Assembly: GCA_039881045.1 (NCBI GenBank)
Contig: JAYWVB010000012.1
Span: forward strand, 682,001 to 746,000
Origin: Chaetomium olivaceum
Taxonomy: Eukaryota; Ascomycota; Sordariomycetes; Sordariales; Chaetomiaceae
Length of the DNA: 64,000 bases
Reading direction: 5' to 3'
In this document: one piece after another, positions 20,787-32,139 of the stretch
Numbering within the stretch: position 1 is the first letter of the stretch
Layout of the letters: every line of letters starts with the position of its first letter
Notes under the pieces: generated by a model
Databases searched by the model: none
What the model saw: only the letters and a program-made list of their open reading frames with translations
Told to the model about the DNA's origin: nothing
Position numbers and translations under genes: made by a program

Positions 20787-22650
20787 ACGTACTTGCATAA
20801 CGAAGCGCCCACCATAACGAAGCGCCCACTTTTCCCGGACCTCAACCACTTTGTGTAAGTCAATTCAGCCACAACAACTCAAATCAATTAAAACTACTCG
20901 GAGTCACTGTCTTCAGACATCTCGCAAACTACTTGACATGTCCGCGCATTGTGGCCGGGCTTCTTGCAGTTGCTGCAGAGCCGAATGCGTGGCCCACCCA
21001 CTGTTATACAACCACTACTCCCTGACGTTTCCTCGCAGTCCTTATCACCAAGTCCCCGGTCAGCCATCAAACCCTTTGCCTCTTGTAAACTAAGTGATCC
21101 TCCTTCCTGCAGACGCGTTTTCTTTGTCCTACGGCGCTTGCTTAGTCGCTCATTTGCTGTACGAAGTTCCTGGGCCTCAGCTCGGAGTAACACCATTTCA
21201 TGTGCCAATTTTGAGATGCTCTTGGCCTGCAAGTCGATGATGTCGAAAATGTGAGTCGGAGAGCTACCTTGATGGTTCTCGATCTTCCGCTTGAGAGTGA
21301 TGGAGCTCTTGGTCGCGTCGTACGCATTGGATGGGGTCTTCAGGGCCCAAGTCGAGGCTGTTCCGGGACGCGAGTTTGGAGGAGATGGGGTAAGTGGCTT
21401 AGGGTCGAGGCAAGAAACTACCAATTCAGGGTCAAAAGGAACAAGGCCAGTTGCTCTAAAGCCCGCTCGTATGTTGTTCGCTGTGATTGAAGCGTGAAAT
21501 GCCTCGACAAACGCGTCGAAGAAGTCCTCCTTCGTAATGTGGGTGATCTGCATCCGCATCATCTGCTCAATCCGCTTGCCGTACGAGGCCTTGAGCGGAC
21601 TAAAACACCCAACATCAAGAGGCTGGAGAAAGTGGGAAGAATGGGGAGGCATGCAAAGTGTAACAATGTTGTTGGCCTTGCAGAAATCTTCGAAGTCGAC
21701 CGAGTGGTGGCTTTCGTGGCCGTCAAGGATGAGCAGTCGATGTACCCCTCTCGTACGGCGTTTGGTAGCCTCGTCGAAATGTTTTAGCCAATCGAGGCCA
21801 ATCTCATTTGTTATCCAGCCATTCTCGCTTGTATGGACTCTCCATTCGGGCTGGAACCGGCTGTCCTGGTACCAAGGGAGGAGGTGGTTTTTCCCCTTGA
21901 CGACAAAGTACGGCGGCACGACCCAGCCATCCGCACACACAGCTTGGATCACCGTAACCCACTCTCGATTGCCAGGCTGCTTTGTGCGAGGCCGTCCACG
22001 TCGCTCGGAGCTCGTCACGACCTTTGCACTCGAAAGTATGCCCATCTGGAACCCAGTCTCGTCGAAGTTGTAGATGTCCCCCTCTTGGATCGCGTATTTA
22101 TCGATTACGTTGCGTACGAGCCGAAACCACGCGTTTACTACGTCGGGATCTTCGCATTGGGCTCTCTTGTAATCGATTCGGCGTCGGAAACGCGTCGTAA
22201 CCTTGGAATGTCGCTTTACGAAACCGTTTGCCCATCGGGGTCCGACGCCCGACGCGCGCGCGCGTGCGGCCCGAAGGCGATCGGCCATTTCTCGAAGGTC
22301 CGAGAGCTGGGGCTGAAATCCTCGCGCATCAAGGTCGAGTACTCTCTCAAGAAGGACTTGCTCTTCAAAGTCAGTCAGTTTTCGAAGGTTGGCTGGTATT
22401 TCGCGTCGTGGTTGCTTTCCGGCGCGTCGGTCGCGGAGCGAGCTTCGTGAGACCTCGTAGATCGCAGAAGCTTTTCGGACAGAAAGTTTAGGGTCTTTCT
22501 TGAGAGCTTCAAGCGCAAGGATCATACGAGTTTCTTTTGGAAGAGATTCCATTTTGTTGTGTGGAGAAAAGTGAGGATAGAGTTGGAAGGTTGTTAGGTG
22601 TAAAAAAGTGGGCGCTTCGTTATGGTGGGCGCTTCGTTATGCAAGTACGT
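20787..22650 (-). mobile_element. Fot/pogo-type DNA transposon, copy A
   Basis: The element is flanked by TA on both sides (20785-20786 and 22651-22652). Its terminal inverted repeats are 47 bp, start ACGTACTTGC, and contain a direct repeat of the unit CATAACGAAGCGCCCAC within each end. It carries one complete transposase gene on the minus strand. It is almost identical to copy B at 47849-49709, differing by a few bases inside the gene, so at least one copy moved recently. Its right end abuts the 4-kb Tnp2-type unit. Confidence 0.93.
20894..22552 (-). CDS. Fot/pogo transposase (DDE_1), copy A
   Basis: 552 residues, single exon. The N-terminus (about 1-60) is a Psq-type helix-turn-helix with SVRKASAIYEVSRSSLRDR. 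Residues 60-140 are a second CENP-B-type DNA-binding domain (EQVLLERVLDLDARGFQP). The DDE_1 core shows the catalytic aspartates in YNFDETGFQMG, LLILDGHESH and FLQPLDVGCF. A leucine-rich coiled segment follows, and the C-terminus has a CCHC zinc knuckle (CSNCKKPGHNARTCQ). The frame is complete and all key residues are present, so it could be active. It differs from copy B at an Arg/Ala repeat (ARARA versus GA) and one Pro/Ser. Confidence 0.95.
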   Translation of the reverse strand: MESLPKETRMILALEALKKDPKLSVRKASAIYEVSRSSLRDRRAGKQPRREIPANLRKLTDFEEQVLLERVLDLDARGFQPQLSDLREMADRLRAARARASGVGPRWANGFVKRHSKVTTRFRRRIDYKRAQCEDPDVVNAWFRLVRNVIDKYAIQEGDIYNFDETGFQMGILSSAKVVTSSERRGRPRTKQPGNREWVTVIQAVCADGWVVPPYFVVKGKNHLLPWYQDSRFQPEWRVHTSENGWITNEIGLDWLKHFDEATKRRTRGVHRLLILDGHESHHSVDFEDFCKANNIVTLCMPPHSSHFLQPLDVGCFSPLKASYGKRIEQMMRMQITHITKEDFFDAFVEAFHASITANNIRAGFRATGLVPFDPELVVSCLDPKPLTPSPPNSRPGTASTWALKTPSNAYDATKSSITLKRKIENHQGSSPTHIFDIIDLQAKSISKLAHEMVLLRAEAQELRTANERLSKRRRTKKTRLQEGGSLSLQEAKGLMADRGLGDKDCEETSGSSGCITVGGPRIRLCSNCKKPGHNARTCQVVCEMSEDSDSE

Positions 22651-22826
22651 TATTGAAATAAGCCCCTTTTCGGCCTCACAACGTACCTTCCATCTCAATA
22701 GACCGGGGCACAGGCACCTTCCAGCCAACAAACCTTTACAACAACTGCAAGAATTTTCAACCACTCCACCTCCCGCCTCCCACACCTGCCACTCTCTCGC
22801 AAGTCGCGTCGTTATCCCTCTCGTTG

Positions 22827-25800
22827 ATGCCGTTTTCTAAGCTCAAGATGCCACTCGCTTTACAGCATCGTGCGAAGAAGGCGTTGATTCGCCGTCGACT
22901 GCAGAAGCGCGAAGCTGCAAAGCGCCAGCGCCCTGACTCGACCGACCGGGAACTTGGCTCTCTGCCCCAGCGTCCTCGCCACAAAGAGCCGACCGATAGC
23001 GACGGCGATGGCGATAACGCTATGTATGTGGACATCCCAGAATTCGACGAAGCTGATATCGCTGGCGCCGGCGATGGCGGCGATTGGGAACCGATCACAT
23101 CTGCTACTGTAGGTTAGACCAACTACTCATGTACTAGATCACTAATCTGCTGCCTGTAGGGTTTCGACGACTTCGAGCTTGCCCGAGCCCTGATAGATCA
23201 AGATCAACCCAGCCGAAGATACACTAGATGACGACGAGCTGGTCCTCAGCATGAGTCCAATGGAGCTTATTTCACCAGCCATGGTCACCGGCCGTCGCGA
23301 CAACATCCGCTTCGACTATGCATTTGGCAGCAAAGTGCAGTTCCCGGGTGATCCAATCGCTAGACGTGAACAACCATTGATCACCCGCGTATTCGACCGG
23401 GAGCATATGGCGCTGGTGCCACCCTGCCTAGTCTCCCCGGTCCCTGGTGCCCTCGAAGTCGATGAGTTTGGCCGCGACTGGCTGGTCAAGACGTTCGCTC
23501 AAGGTGCAGAAGGCCGTGTCCGGTGTCTCCCGTGCCTGAACTTCAACGATGGCTTTGGCCTGTATCGCACTATGACCAAGTCCATCATGGGCTGCTATCT
23601 TCAGATCGCCGCTATGCCGAGAAGCGAACACACCCGCCAGATCAACGTCCTACCGGTTACACTGGGACCACATGGTGCCAATATGCACGATGTCATGAAG
23701 GCCTTGGCGCCGCTGAGAGCTCTCGACCGTGGTATTGCTGTCGATATCAACGGGGAGCGCACTATGCTGTGCGCATCCATCTTCGCCCTGACCGGCGACA
23801 TGCCACAGCAACAGCAGAACTCAGGGTGTCTGAGCGTCGCGGCCAATCTTAGTTGCCGATCGTGTCTCGTCACTTCCAACAAGCGTGATGACCTCGACGT
23901 CGACGTTATAGGCAATGCCCGTGGCCATATGGAGATGGTTCGCCTTCGTCGTTGGATGGATGAGGAACTGCGCCAAAAGTACAAGAAGGAGGCGTTTTCG
24001 ACCAAGCACGGTATATCCCTTGAGGCGCCTGCAGTCATGTATGTCGCCCCAGCACTGGATCTTATCGGTGGTCGCCCCAGTGATGCCGCACATTCGGAGT
24101 TCAATGGTATCACCAAGATGATGCACCAGCTTCTTCTTGACGCAGTGAGTACCCCCTTGACATAGCGACCAAGACTGATATAGAGTTATAGGCTCTGAAG
24201 CCCGACAGCGTCGTTAACTACACTAAAGCCTTGCGTCGAATACCGTTCCCACCTGGATGGGCTCGAATCCAATCCCCATACAATGTACTAAGGTACAGTT
24301 TGCAGGAGCATGCCCGTTGGTCTGTCTTGATGACCATAATCTCGCTATTATGGTTGAAGGAGTCTGACCTCAAGCGCCCTTTTGCCCGTGCAATGAAGGC
24401 AGTGTTTGATCAGTCCAAGCTGATAGCTAGCACTGCGTATTCAACTGACGCAACTATAGCCACGAAGGTGGACGGCAAGAGCCTTATCGACATTCTAACT
24501 ATCACCTTGGCCGCGATCGTCAAGACAAACTCGGCTTTGTCGACCCCTGAGATGACTATAGAAGATCGCGACGACAAGGCGATGCTTGAGAGTATTCGCC
24601 TTAGCAGACGGTTATTTCAGCTAATGTGTGAAGCTGCAGCGCAGTCCACTGACCAATCAACCCGTGCTGCTCGTCGCCGTGGACGCGGTACTGCGGCAAA
24701 CTCGTGCGCACCTTCTCGCGCAGCCTCTGTGGCCCCCGCCGTGGCTGGCGGGATATCAACACCAGCAGCAGCAGCCGCCCTGGCCAACACTATGGCTACG
24801 ATGGAGATCGAGGAGGACGATGCTGTCGACGATGATGTCAACATCGGCCAGCATACCGTCGCCCAAAAAGCCCACAAGTATCGACAGTGGAGCGCTCGCC
24901 CGAATGTGCATATCGGTCTGCACTACATCGACGTGTATCGCCGGTATGGATTGGTTTCGTTGTTGATGGTCTTGCCAGGAGAGATGAAGCACAAGTAAGT
25001 GGTACTGCCCTCGAGTGTTAGGCCACGACTGATGCGCTTGGTGGACAGGCTATGGAAGAACCTTGTGGTCACGACGAACCACCGCAACCCCGAGAAGGAC
25101 TGCCTGTCGTACGAGAACATGATGCAGACTGTGCGCCTTACCCTGCTGGATGGCTTCCAGGACGAGCCGGATATAACCAAGAAACTGAAGAATCTTGCAG
25201 CATCGGTACCGACGTTGTTCTCTTCATTGCTCCCGCATGACGAGCTTGCCCGAGATGATGCAGAGGACGAAGATGACCCGTCCATCACGCTCAGGATCGT
25301 TACCGACGGGTCTCATCCAGCGGCGACTGTATTGATAGCGGTCAAAGCCAGGGTATACAAGGCGATGGGTTTCTCCACTCGCGAGGCTGAAATGCAGCCG
25401 ATCTTTGCTCGGCAGGTTCGGGATGCATACCGGGCTGATTATGATAGGAACATCATCATGAGTACCAATTTACGGGTACGCTGGTGGAAAAAGGTCTCCT
25501 TCGCAGACAGGTATGTACACGACCCACCCCCTTCCCTACTACGGCGCATTAACGGATCATTTAGCAACAACCCGACTGGGGCTCGGCGCCTCGTTTATCA
25601 GCGAGGGCAGTACGTAGCTTTCCGGATAGCTGGCGACATCGGCCGGCTGGACCACATCATGACGCATGAACCCATTGCAGGTTAGTCCACACCCTACACG
25701 GGCGACGGGAGCGCCCTCTGTGTCATCTGCAATCACTGCTTGTAGGCAGCCCCGCTTGTCTCGTGGAGTTGCGTACCAGGTATGACTTACTAACAATGCC

Positions 25801-26114
25801 AATGATCTGCAGGCACAACTTATGTCTTCCTCATCGTTACTCCACTCCGCAAGATAGAGGCCTCGGAGCCTCTCACGGGCCTTCCCTTGATGCAGATTGC
25901 TCGGCCCGGTCAACATATCGGCATGGCACAGGAAGATGATCGCTGTTGCCAGCTGATTGTCGGTTTACCCGCTCTCCATCGCAGCCGGTTGTACATGGTG
26001 CCATTCACCACCGAGGCAGGAGAGGATGGTCGGCGCTTGGTGACCAACATCAACCACGACCTCACTGACGACACCCAGCTTCTCTGTGTTAATTGGCGAG
26101 TGCAGTTTACTTGA
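22827..26114 (+). CDS. Tnp2/CACTA-superfamily-like transposase, intact copy
   Basis: Six exons join in phase: 22827-23108, 23197-24144, 24192-24995, 25049-25510, 25565-25680 and a last exon that ends at 26114. The first exon is basic then acidic and low-complexity. The second holds the conserved core: NFNDGFGLYRTM, LGPHGANMHDV, IAVDINGE, LTGDMPQQQQNSGC and a CRSC zinc-type motif; the next block is DAAHSEFNGITKMMHQLL. These resemble the Transposase_21/Tnp2 domain of En/Spm-type elements, with candidate acidic residues in VDIN, TGDMP and HSEFN. The C-terminal exons include PFARAMKAVFDQ and a region ending NWRVQFT. The first intron could use either of two acceptors; the one at 23196 keeps the frame. 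No frameshift seen, so this copy may be functional even though its element is truncated. Confidence 0.75.
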
Positions 26115-26319
26115 TCACGACACAGCATATCCATGATGCGGCACGCCGGCAATGGAGTATGGCACAAGGCAACTGGGTGGAGCCAGGGGGCTAGCATGGA
26201 TGCAGTTGCAGTGGCTGAATGTAGCGATAAGGAGATTGGGAGAATACTGATTGCGATATGTGAGCTGAGGCCGCATTTAAATGGGTCCGTGCATGTGGTC
26301 TGTGCATCAATTTGACCGG

Positions 26320-26662
26320 GCCCACTTCGGGCCCCTGAGCTTGGACCCGGCTCGCGTTGCTGAGCGGCTCGTGGTTCGAACGGCTCGTAGTTCGGAACGG
26401 ATCGTGGTTTACAAGCCATATGCTAACCGCTAGGCAGCGGCTTGTTGTCAATTCAACAGCTTCTATAATTGAACCGCTTCATGCATATGAGCTACTCATT
26501 TTCCTGAGCGGTTCAATGGATATGGAGCGGCTGATCGACGAAAGCGGCTGGTCAAAAACAAGCCGGGATATATTCGCACTCACCAACGAGCGGCTCAGAA
26601 CCTCGAGCTGGATTTTAATGGTGAATCAACAGCTTATTGAACCCAGCATGAGACGGCTATGT
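26320..26662. repeat. Subterminal repeat zone of the left Tnp2-type unit
   Basis: Dense copies of a short motif, AGCGGCT or its variants (GAACGGCTCG, GAGCGGTTCA, AAGCGGCTGG, CAGCGGCTTG), in both orientations, ending in GCTATGT. Such zones in En/Spm-like elements bind the element's second protein. The open frame 26357-26743 that crosses it is not a gene. Confidence 0.7.
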
Positions 26663-26906
26663 TATCTCCTCGCTGTTGATAAGTTTTCTAGTTTATTTTA
26701 CAACAGCGAGTTTTCCTTTGACCGAAATCCACCTTTTATTTGACCAGAAGGTGCTGAACCACAAGGTCTTGGCTGGTTGTAGAATCAATACCTGGTACTG
26801 ACGCAATCAATTGTATGATCACGAAGGGTGCACATTGCCTCGCACTCCATCGATGAACAACCGCCGTTGGCAGCTAAGTAGGTACCCAGATAAACAACTA
26901 TTACCC

Positions 26907-28837
26907 TCAAAACGCTGGCGAGGCTTCTTGCCTTTCAATCGGGTTGTCAATGCGCATATTGAACTCTTTTTCCTCTTCAATCAGAAAACTGGCCGCTAAA
27001 ACCAATCATTAGTATGGCATCACAATATTGACAAGCGGTGAACTTACCGAGAGCCGCCACAGCCACAAAACATCCGGCGGTTATCCACACATGGCGGAAA
27101 GCAACCACATAAGTGTCAAGAAGAGCCGCAGTCCCAGTATCAATGATCTCAGGGGTAACCCCCGGGATCCCCCGAAGCGCGGTCTCGTTACGCCCAACAA
27201 GCGCAGCAACAAACCGCGACAGTTCCTCCACTGGCAGCCCCTCGGAGACAACCGCATCTCGCACATTCCCATCCAACCGTGCCATAGCCGCATTATACAC
27301 AGCATTGTAAACAGCCAACCCCACATTCCCCCCCAGCGACCTCACCGAAATAAACAACCCACTGGCAATGCTAATCAACTCCGGCGGCGTCGACAGCTGC
27401 GCCACCGTGATCAGGGTCGTCAGCATCACCCCGAACGCGACGCCCATCAGCACCGCATACCCCCACACCGCATCATCACTCCCCTGGCCCCTCCGACTCG
27501 TAGCCATGCCCACGAAAAAGGCCACCAACAGCACAAACGCGCCGCCACCGTGATCCACCGCACCCGGCGCGTCCGTGTCGAATTCCAACCCGCCACACAC
27601 CCAAACACCGCCGTGAAGATGAACTTGAGGCTGTACCGCGCCGCGGCCAGCATGGCGTCGCGCTCGTACAGCACGCTTACCTGGAAGGCGAAGTAGCTGT
27701 TGACGGCGAAGAAGGCGAGCCCTTCGAGGAAGATGGCCAGCGTGGCAATGGCAAAGTTGCGGTTGCGGGCGAAGAGGCCGTGATGGAAGAGTCCGTCGGT
27801 CTTGAAGTAGGTTTCGTAGAGGATGAGGGCGAGAGCGAGGGTGATGCCGACGGCGAAGGTGGCCGAGACGCGGGGGTCGGTCCATTCGTAGGGGTTTTTG
27901 GAGTAGGAGAGGCCAACGGAGAAGAGGACTAGCCCGGTGGTGAAGAGCAGGTAGCCAATCCAGTCGAGCTTGGCGAGCTTCTCGTATTGGGTGAAGGCTA
28001 GTTGGTTAGGGAGGGGTGGGGGTTTGTAGACGATGACGCAGGCGACCGCGGCGAGAAGATAGCAGGCCATGGCCATGTAGAAGTAGTAGCGGAACCCGTT
28101 GGAATTTGGGTCGGAGGTGCGGTTCAGGGCGGCGCCTATGAAGAGCCCGATGAGACTGCCGAGGGTGCTGAACATGACGGGACAAGCTTGTGCCCAGCCC
28201 CGCCAGCGTCGGGGGAGAACCTCGGACGCGACGACGTGGAGAAGGGGCTGCGTGCCGAAGGCGGCGCCGACGAGGCAGAAGCCGGCAATGGCCATGTTTA
28301 AGGAGCTAGCGCGGGCTATCACCACAGAGCCGACGGCGCCGGTCAGAGTTAGAGTGACGAGGAACCATTTCCGGCCCCAGTAATCGGCAGCTTGAGAGAC
28401 AATGGGACCGAGAACGACGGTGAATATGGCGATGGATCCGGCAAACCAGACGACTTTGCTCGTGTCCTTGAAGTGGGCCCCTATGGTTTGTCCTTGCTTT
28501 GTTTGGTGAGCTTGACCCCTGATTGCACACCGGGCTGGCTGGCGGCTCGGGACGGTGGCGCTAGACGGTAACTTACCACACCGGCTCCGACAAGGCTGAC
28601 TAGCTGAGCAAAGTAAATTAGGCAGACGGCTGCCACTGCTAGAAAGGTTTTCGCGCGGAGCCGAGGCGCTCGTTTACTAGATTCACCATGACTGCTCTCT
28701 GTCGACCGGAAAAGGGACCTGTCAAGTTCCGGACCCCCCTCGTGTTCACCGGGGGCCTTTTCCTCTGGCCTGGTCATGGCTCTTAATGATTGCGCCGATA
28801 CTGGTAGAGGTTTGAAAGAAGAGGCGAAAAGCACCAT
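26907..28837 (-). CDS. MFS transporter of the TRI12/siderophore-efflux type, frameshifted
   Basis: The ATG at 28837 starts a polar N-terminus (ARTRPEE-like, rich in Glu/Ser), then the first helix TFLAVAAVCLIYFAQLV. After an intron the protein continues KVVWFAGSIAIFTVVLG, AADYWGRKWFLVTLTL (the loop 2-3 signature of major facilitator proteins), and about ten more helices, with PRRWRGWAQA and SKNPYEWTDPR. The last exon is AASFLIEEEKEFNMRID, ending RQEASPAF. Around 27535-27545, after RRVRWITVAA, the frame must shift by two extra (or one missing) base to reach FVLLVAFFVGMATS. The first intron also needs a weak GTGTGG donor. The role would be export of a toxin or siderophore; the sequence does not say which. 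As written it is broken. Confidence 0.75.
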
Positions 28838-31279
28838 GATCCGAGCATAGCACTGATGAAACCCGAGGTTAAAAACTAATGTAAGATCGGAAGAGGTCGG
28901 TTCGGACTAGAAGATCGGGTAACTTAAGCAGATCTCTACTTGCCGTGGTACGGACACACGCGTCGCAGACCAACCCAATTAGGCATCTAATGTGAATCAA
29001 ATGGCCACCATAACGGCACGATCTGCAACCGAGGCCAGCTGGATTGGCAACCCGAGCGGTGTGCAACAGAAATATGTACCACATGGCGTCTCGGGATAAG
29101 GATAAACAACCATCCGTCATTGAGGCGGCCGGAACTGTGTACCTTAGGTATCGCCTAGACCTCTACTGTAAAAATAATGGAAGGCTTTTCCCACAAATGC
29201 CTTAGCAAATTCTCAGACTCTTTCCCTGATTTGCGTCCGATTCACAAAAGGTTTGCCTAGATCCTGTCCGTTAACTTGACAATGAGATAATACCAAAGAT
29301 TGTTACTTCTAAGGCCACTTCCATCGCAACGCTGTAGGGCGTTGTGTTACAACCAGCCGGTAAGGAGTCGTTCCTCAAATTTAGGGGCGAGGTTCTTTTA
29401 CTTGGCATCTCCGAAAGGTTTCCGAGACACATTCTGGCTAACAAAGGGCGATTCTAAAAGGAAGCAAGGTCGTGTAACAGAAATTATGAAAACAAGAAGG
29501 AAAGGAAGAAAGAAGGGAAGAACAGAAACCAAGTAAAAGAGATGTAAAATAAGGAAATCACAACTTCTTCTGGTATCTCAATCAATACGTAATATTCCAT
29601 CGGTCTTCAACCACGGAAAAGACACTTGACGTTCAGCTCCCCTATGCTCATGCGGTGCTAGTGTACTATAGAAACATGTGAAACTTTACTTTCCTCCATT
29701 TTAGCTCCTCGCTAGCCGCGGGGAAAGGTTATTGTAGACAATGTAAGTCAACCACATGGTTACCTAGGTTCAACAAACCACATTCCGTAAGGGGTTATAA
29801 GTAGGGTATATGGAACCGAGCCCCCAACTGCACTGTGAGCCTGGTTGTGCTTCTCGGTCTCGTCGACCACCCACCCGCAGCTCGGTCGGAAGTTCTCAGG
29901 TGCTACGGTATCTACGGTGTTCTCATGCTGAAGTGGGTGGTATGGAGACGGCAACGCCCGAACCTCTCACCGAACGACATGCACTTGACGCGTCTCTCAA
30001 GAGTATTATTGTCTAGGACTAGAAGGCAGACGTTGCAGCGGGCCATTCCCGTTGCGGTACCCCTCCAGATGACATTATCCCGCACACAGCCGGCCTTTTC
30101 TTCCTGGCTCGGACCAACTGAAACCCGCCACAGCATGGATTTGCGTATCTCAGGATAAACTATGTCGACCGTCAAAAGATTGTGTTTAAACCGTGCTGAA
30201 TAGCATCCCCAGCGCCCACTGAAGGGGTCCCATTCGAAACCCGCAGCTGCTCGATGGTGTCCCGACCGATGGTTATGGGGGTTTCTTCCAGATGTCCGAA
30301 TGTGCCAACGTCGGAAACCAGAAGAGTGAGCGTCATGAGATGCTTTGCGAGTTCGACCCACGGTGTTACACATGTGGTGGGGGTACCAGACCCCGTGGTG
30401 TGGTTTTGGTAGCAAGTTGATGCGAAGCAATGGGCTTGATTTGACAACCAGAGCTTCGGCGCAATCGGCGGAGACAAAACATCGTGTCCAATGTCGGCTG
30501 AAGAGAGCTAGTATGGGGGTACCGCGCCCAGCAGGCGACACAATTTTGATCTCCATCACCCACTGATTATCATTCGAGCTGAACATATATTAACGGGACA
30601 ATTTCGAGTCTTCCGGGTAAAATGCTGGGTGTCCCGAGCGTCTCCAGCGTTCCAAGCCATCCTCATCTTTCTGGTCCTCATCTTCCCCAGGATATCGCGG
30701 AGCGTGGTTACCGTGGTAATGAGAGTCTCAGCCAATGATGGTAAGGGGACGGGGCATCGCACCACCCATCGACGCAACGGTCTGGAGCCCTGTACTGGCC
30801 GGTCTGTTTTTGGTTCATCCAACGTCCATGTATATCATTTGAAGGAGGAAAGTTATACTTTTCTGTTGAATACGGGCACTTGCGCGCGGCGCGCCAGCTC
30901 GCGCGCTTTCGAGAGCATCATCTTCTTCTTTCAGATGACGACCAAACTGTGTTTATTTTCCATCACGCCATGTTTTTACGTATCAGCAGTGGTAAGACGC
31001 CTCCTGCATCTCTGTTTGTTTTGTTCCTTCCTTAAACCGTAGAGTAATGGTTCAAGGAGGCAGGAGCGGTTATCTTCCCGCTCGAGGGAAGGAGTCACCT
31101 ACGATTTGAGCTGCTTCTAGACTCTAAGCTGGAGATCAACCATCAAACAATAGCTCAAGGGCTCTAAGCAGTTTAATCAAGCCAGCGGGGTGATATTAGC
31201 TTGAAGGGTGAGCCGTTGTAGGTTTTTCAGTATCCGGTATGGACGGCTATGCACAAAGTGACCGCAAGTCCTACCGTTA
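28838..31279. other. Long gene-poor stretch
   Basis: About 2.4 kb. The longest open frame (29912-30586 -) has no domain and no splice context. It contains the MFS promoter and nothing else I can support. Confidence 0.4.
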
Positions 31280-31601
31280 GGTTCGCAGTCAAATTGCAGA
31301 GCACACCCTGGATCCGAGCACCATTCGCTGCAGCAACTTGCGTACCCAAAAGAGACGCTTCGAGCATTTCCCGTTTTGGCACGACCGGCTCGTCATTCTG
31401 AAACAAGCCTTTGACGAATCCAGCCCGCGGGGGCTCAGGGAGTGGTGGGAGGACCGCCGTAACTCAGTGCAGTGGTACACCTTTTGGGTTGCCATCCTGG
31501 TGTTTGTGATGACCTTGTTTTTCGGGCTTGTGCAAAGCGTCGAGGGAGCTTTACAGGTGTATCTGAGCTGGAAAGCCCTGAGGCAGGAGGCTCGAGGTTG
31601 A
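31280..31601 (+). pseudogene. 3' exon remnant of a fungal conserved hypothetical family
   Basis: An exon following a CCGTTAG acceptor encodes RSQIAEHTLDPST and then FPFWHDRLVILKQAFD, RRNSVQWYTFWVAILV and GLVQSVEGALQVYLSW. The WHDRL...DRRNSVQWYTFW segment plus one membrane helix is the C-terminus of a large family of uncharacterised proteins in Sordariomycetes. I find no upstream exons in frame with it, so it looks like a truncated copy, although distant exons cannot be excluded. Confidence 0.5.
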
Positions 31602-32139
31602 TCTAAGTCACGAAGAAGAAAAGGAAGAAGAAAGAGAAAAAAAAGTTGGAGGAGGAGGAGGAGGAGGATGCAATCTAGCATATGGAGGCGACTGGGAACA
31701 ACACTGTAGGTTTATATGCGTCCGCGAGATTGGGAGGCACCGGGCCACGGACAAGGGAATACACTAGCTGTGAGTCAACGTGACTAATTAGCACTTGATG
31801 TGTGAGACGCTCCAAAGATGGAAATCGGTTTCCGATAGGGGACCTGTTGGAATGGTATGATAATACAGATACCCTCACTACGACACTATGAAATGGGCAA
31901 GAGTAAAAGTCCGGCCTTTACCTTTGAACATTCGGCGTGCTGGAAAGGAATGGATAGGAAGTGCGCAACATTATGATAAGCGGATAGCACTCGACTATAA
32001 GTAGTTCTAGTAGGTCATTGACCAAGCCGCCACGCCGCCACGTCGTCCTGTCTACATCTGTCAGCAGTCAAATGGCAAGCAATAACCGCGAGAAGTCTTA
32101 TTTGGCCAGCTACTAACTCAAGATTATGCACAACACCAA
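31602..32139. other. Intergenic, no gene seen
   Basis: A purine-rich tract (GAAGAAAAGGAAGAAG..., GGAGGAGG) lies at 31615-31670. Otherwise nothing recognised. Confidence 0.35.

Larger units (their letters stand above)
22651..26662 (+). mobile_element. Tnp2-type (CACTA-like) transposon unit, left copy, truncated
   Basis: 4,012 bases almost identical, in reverse orientation, to 37163-41172. It carries the transposase gene and, at its right end, the subterminal repeat zone that finishes GACGGCTATGT. Its left limit is exactly the right end of the Fot element, whereas the other copy continues into a second gene; so this copy has lost the other half of the element. No terminal repeat is present on its left. 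Confidence 0.8.

Noticed and set aside
26357..26743. Open frame present in both Tnp2 units (also 37157-37468)
   Set aside because: It crosses the subterminal repeat zone; its conservation reflects duplicated DNA, not coding.
27028..27696. Plus-strand frame of 222 codons opposite the MFS gene
   Set aside because: Antisense shadow with His/Arg/Pro-rich nonsense composition.
29912..30586. 224-codon minus-strand frame
   Set aside because: No domain, no splice sites or leader, and biased composition; probably chance.
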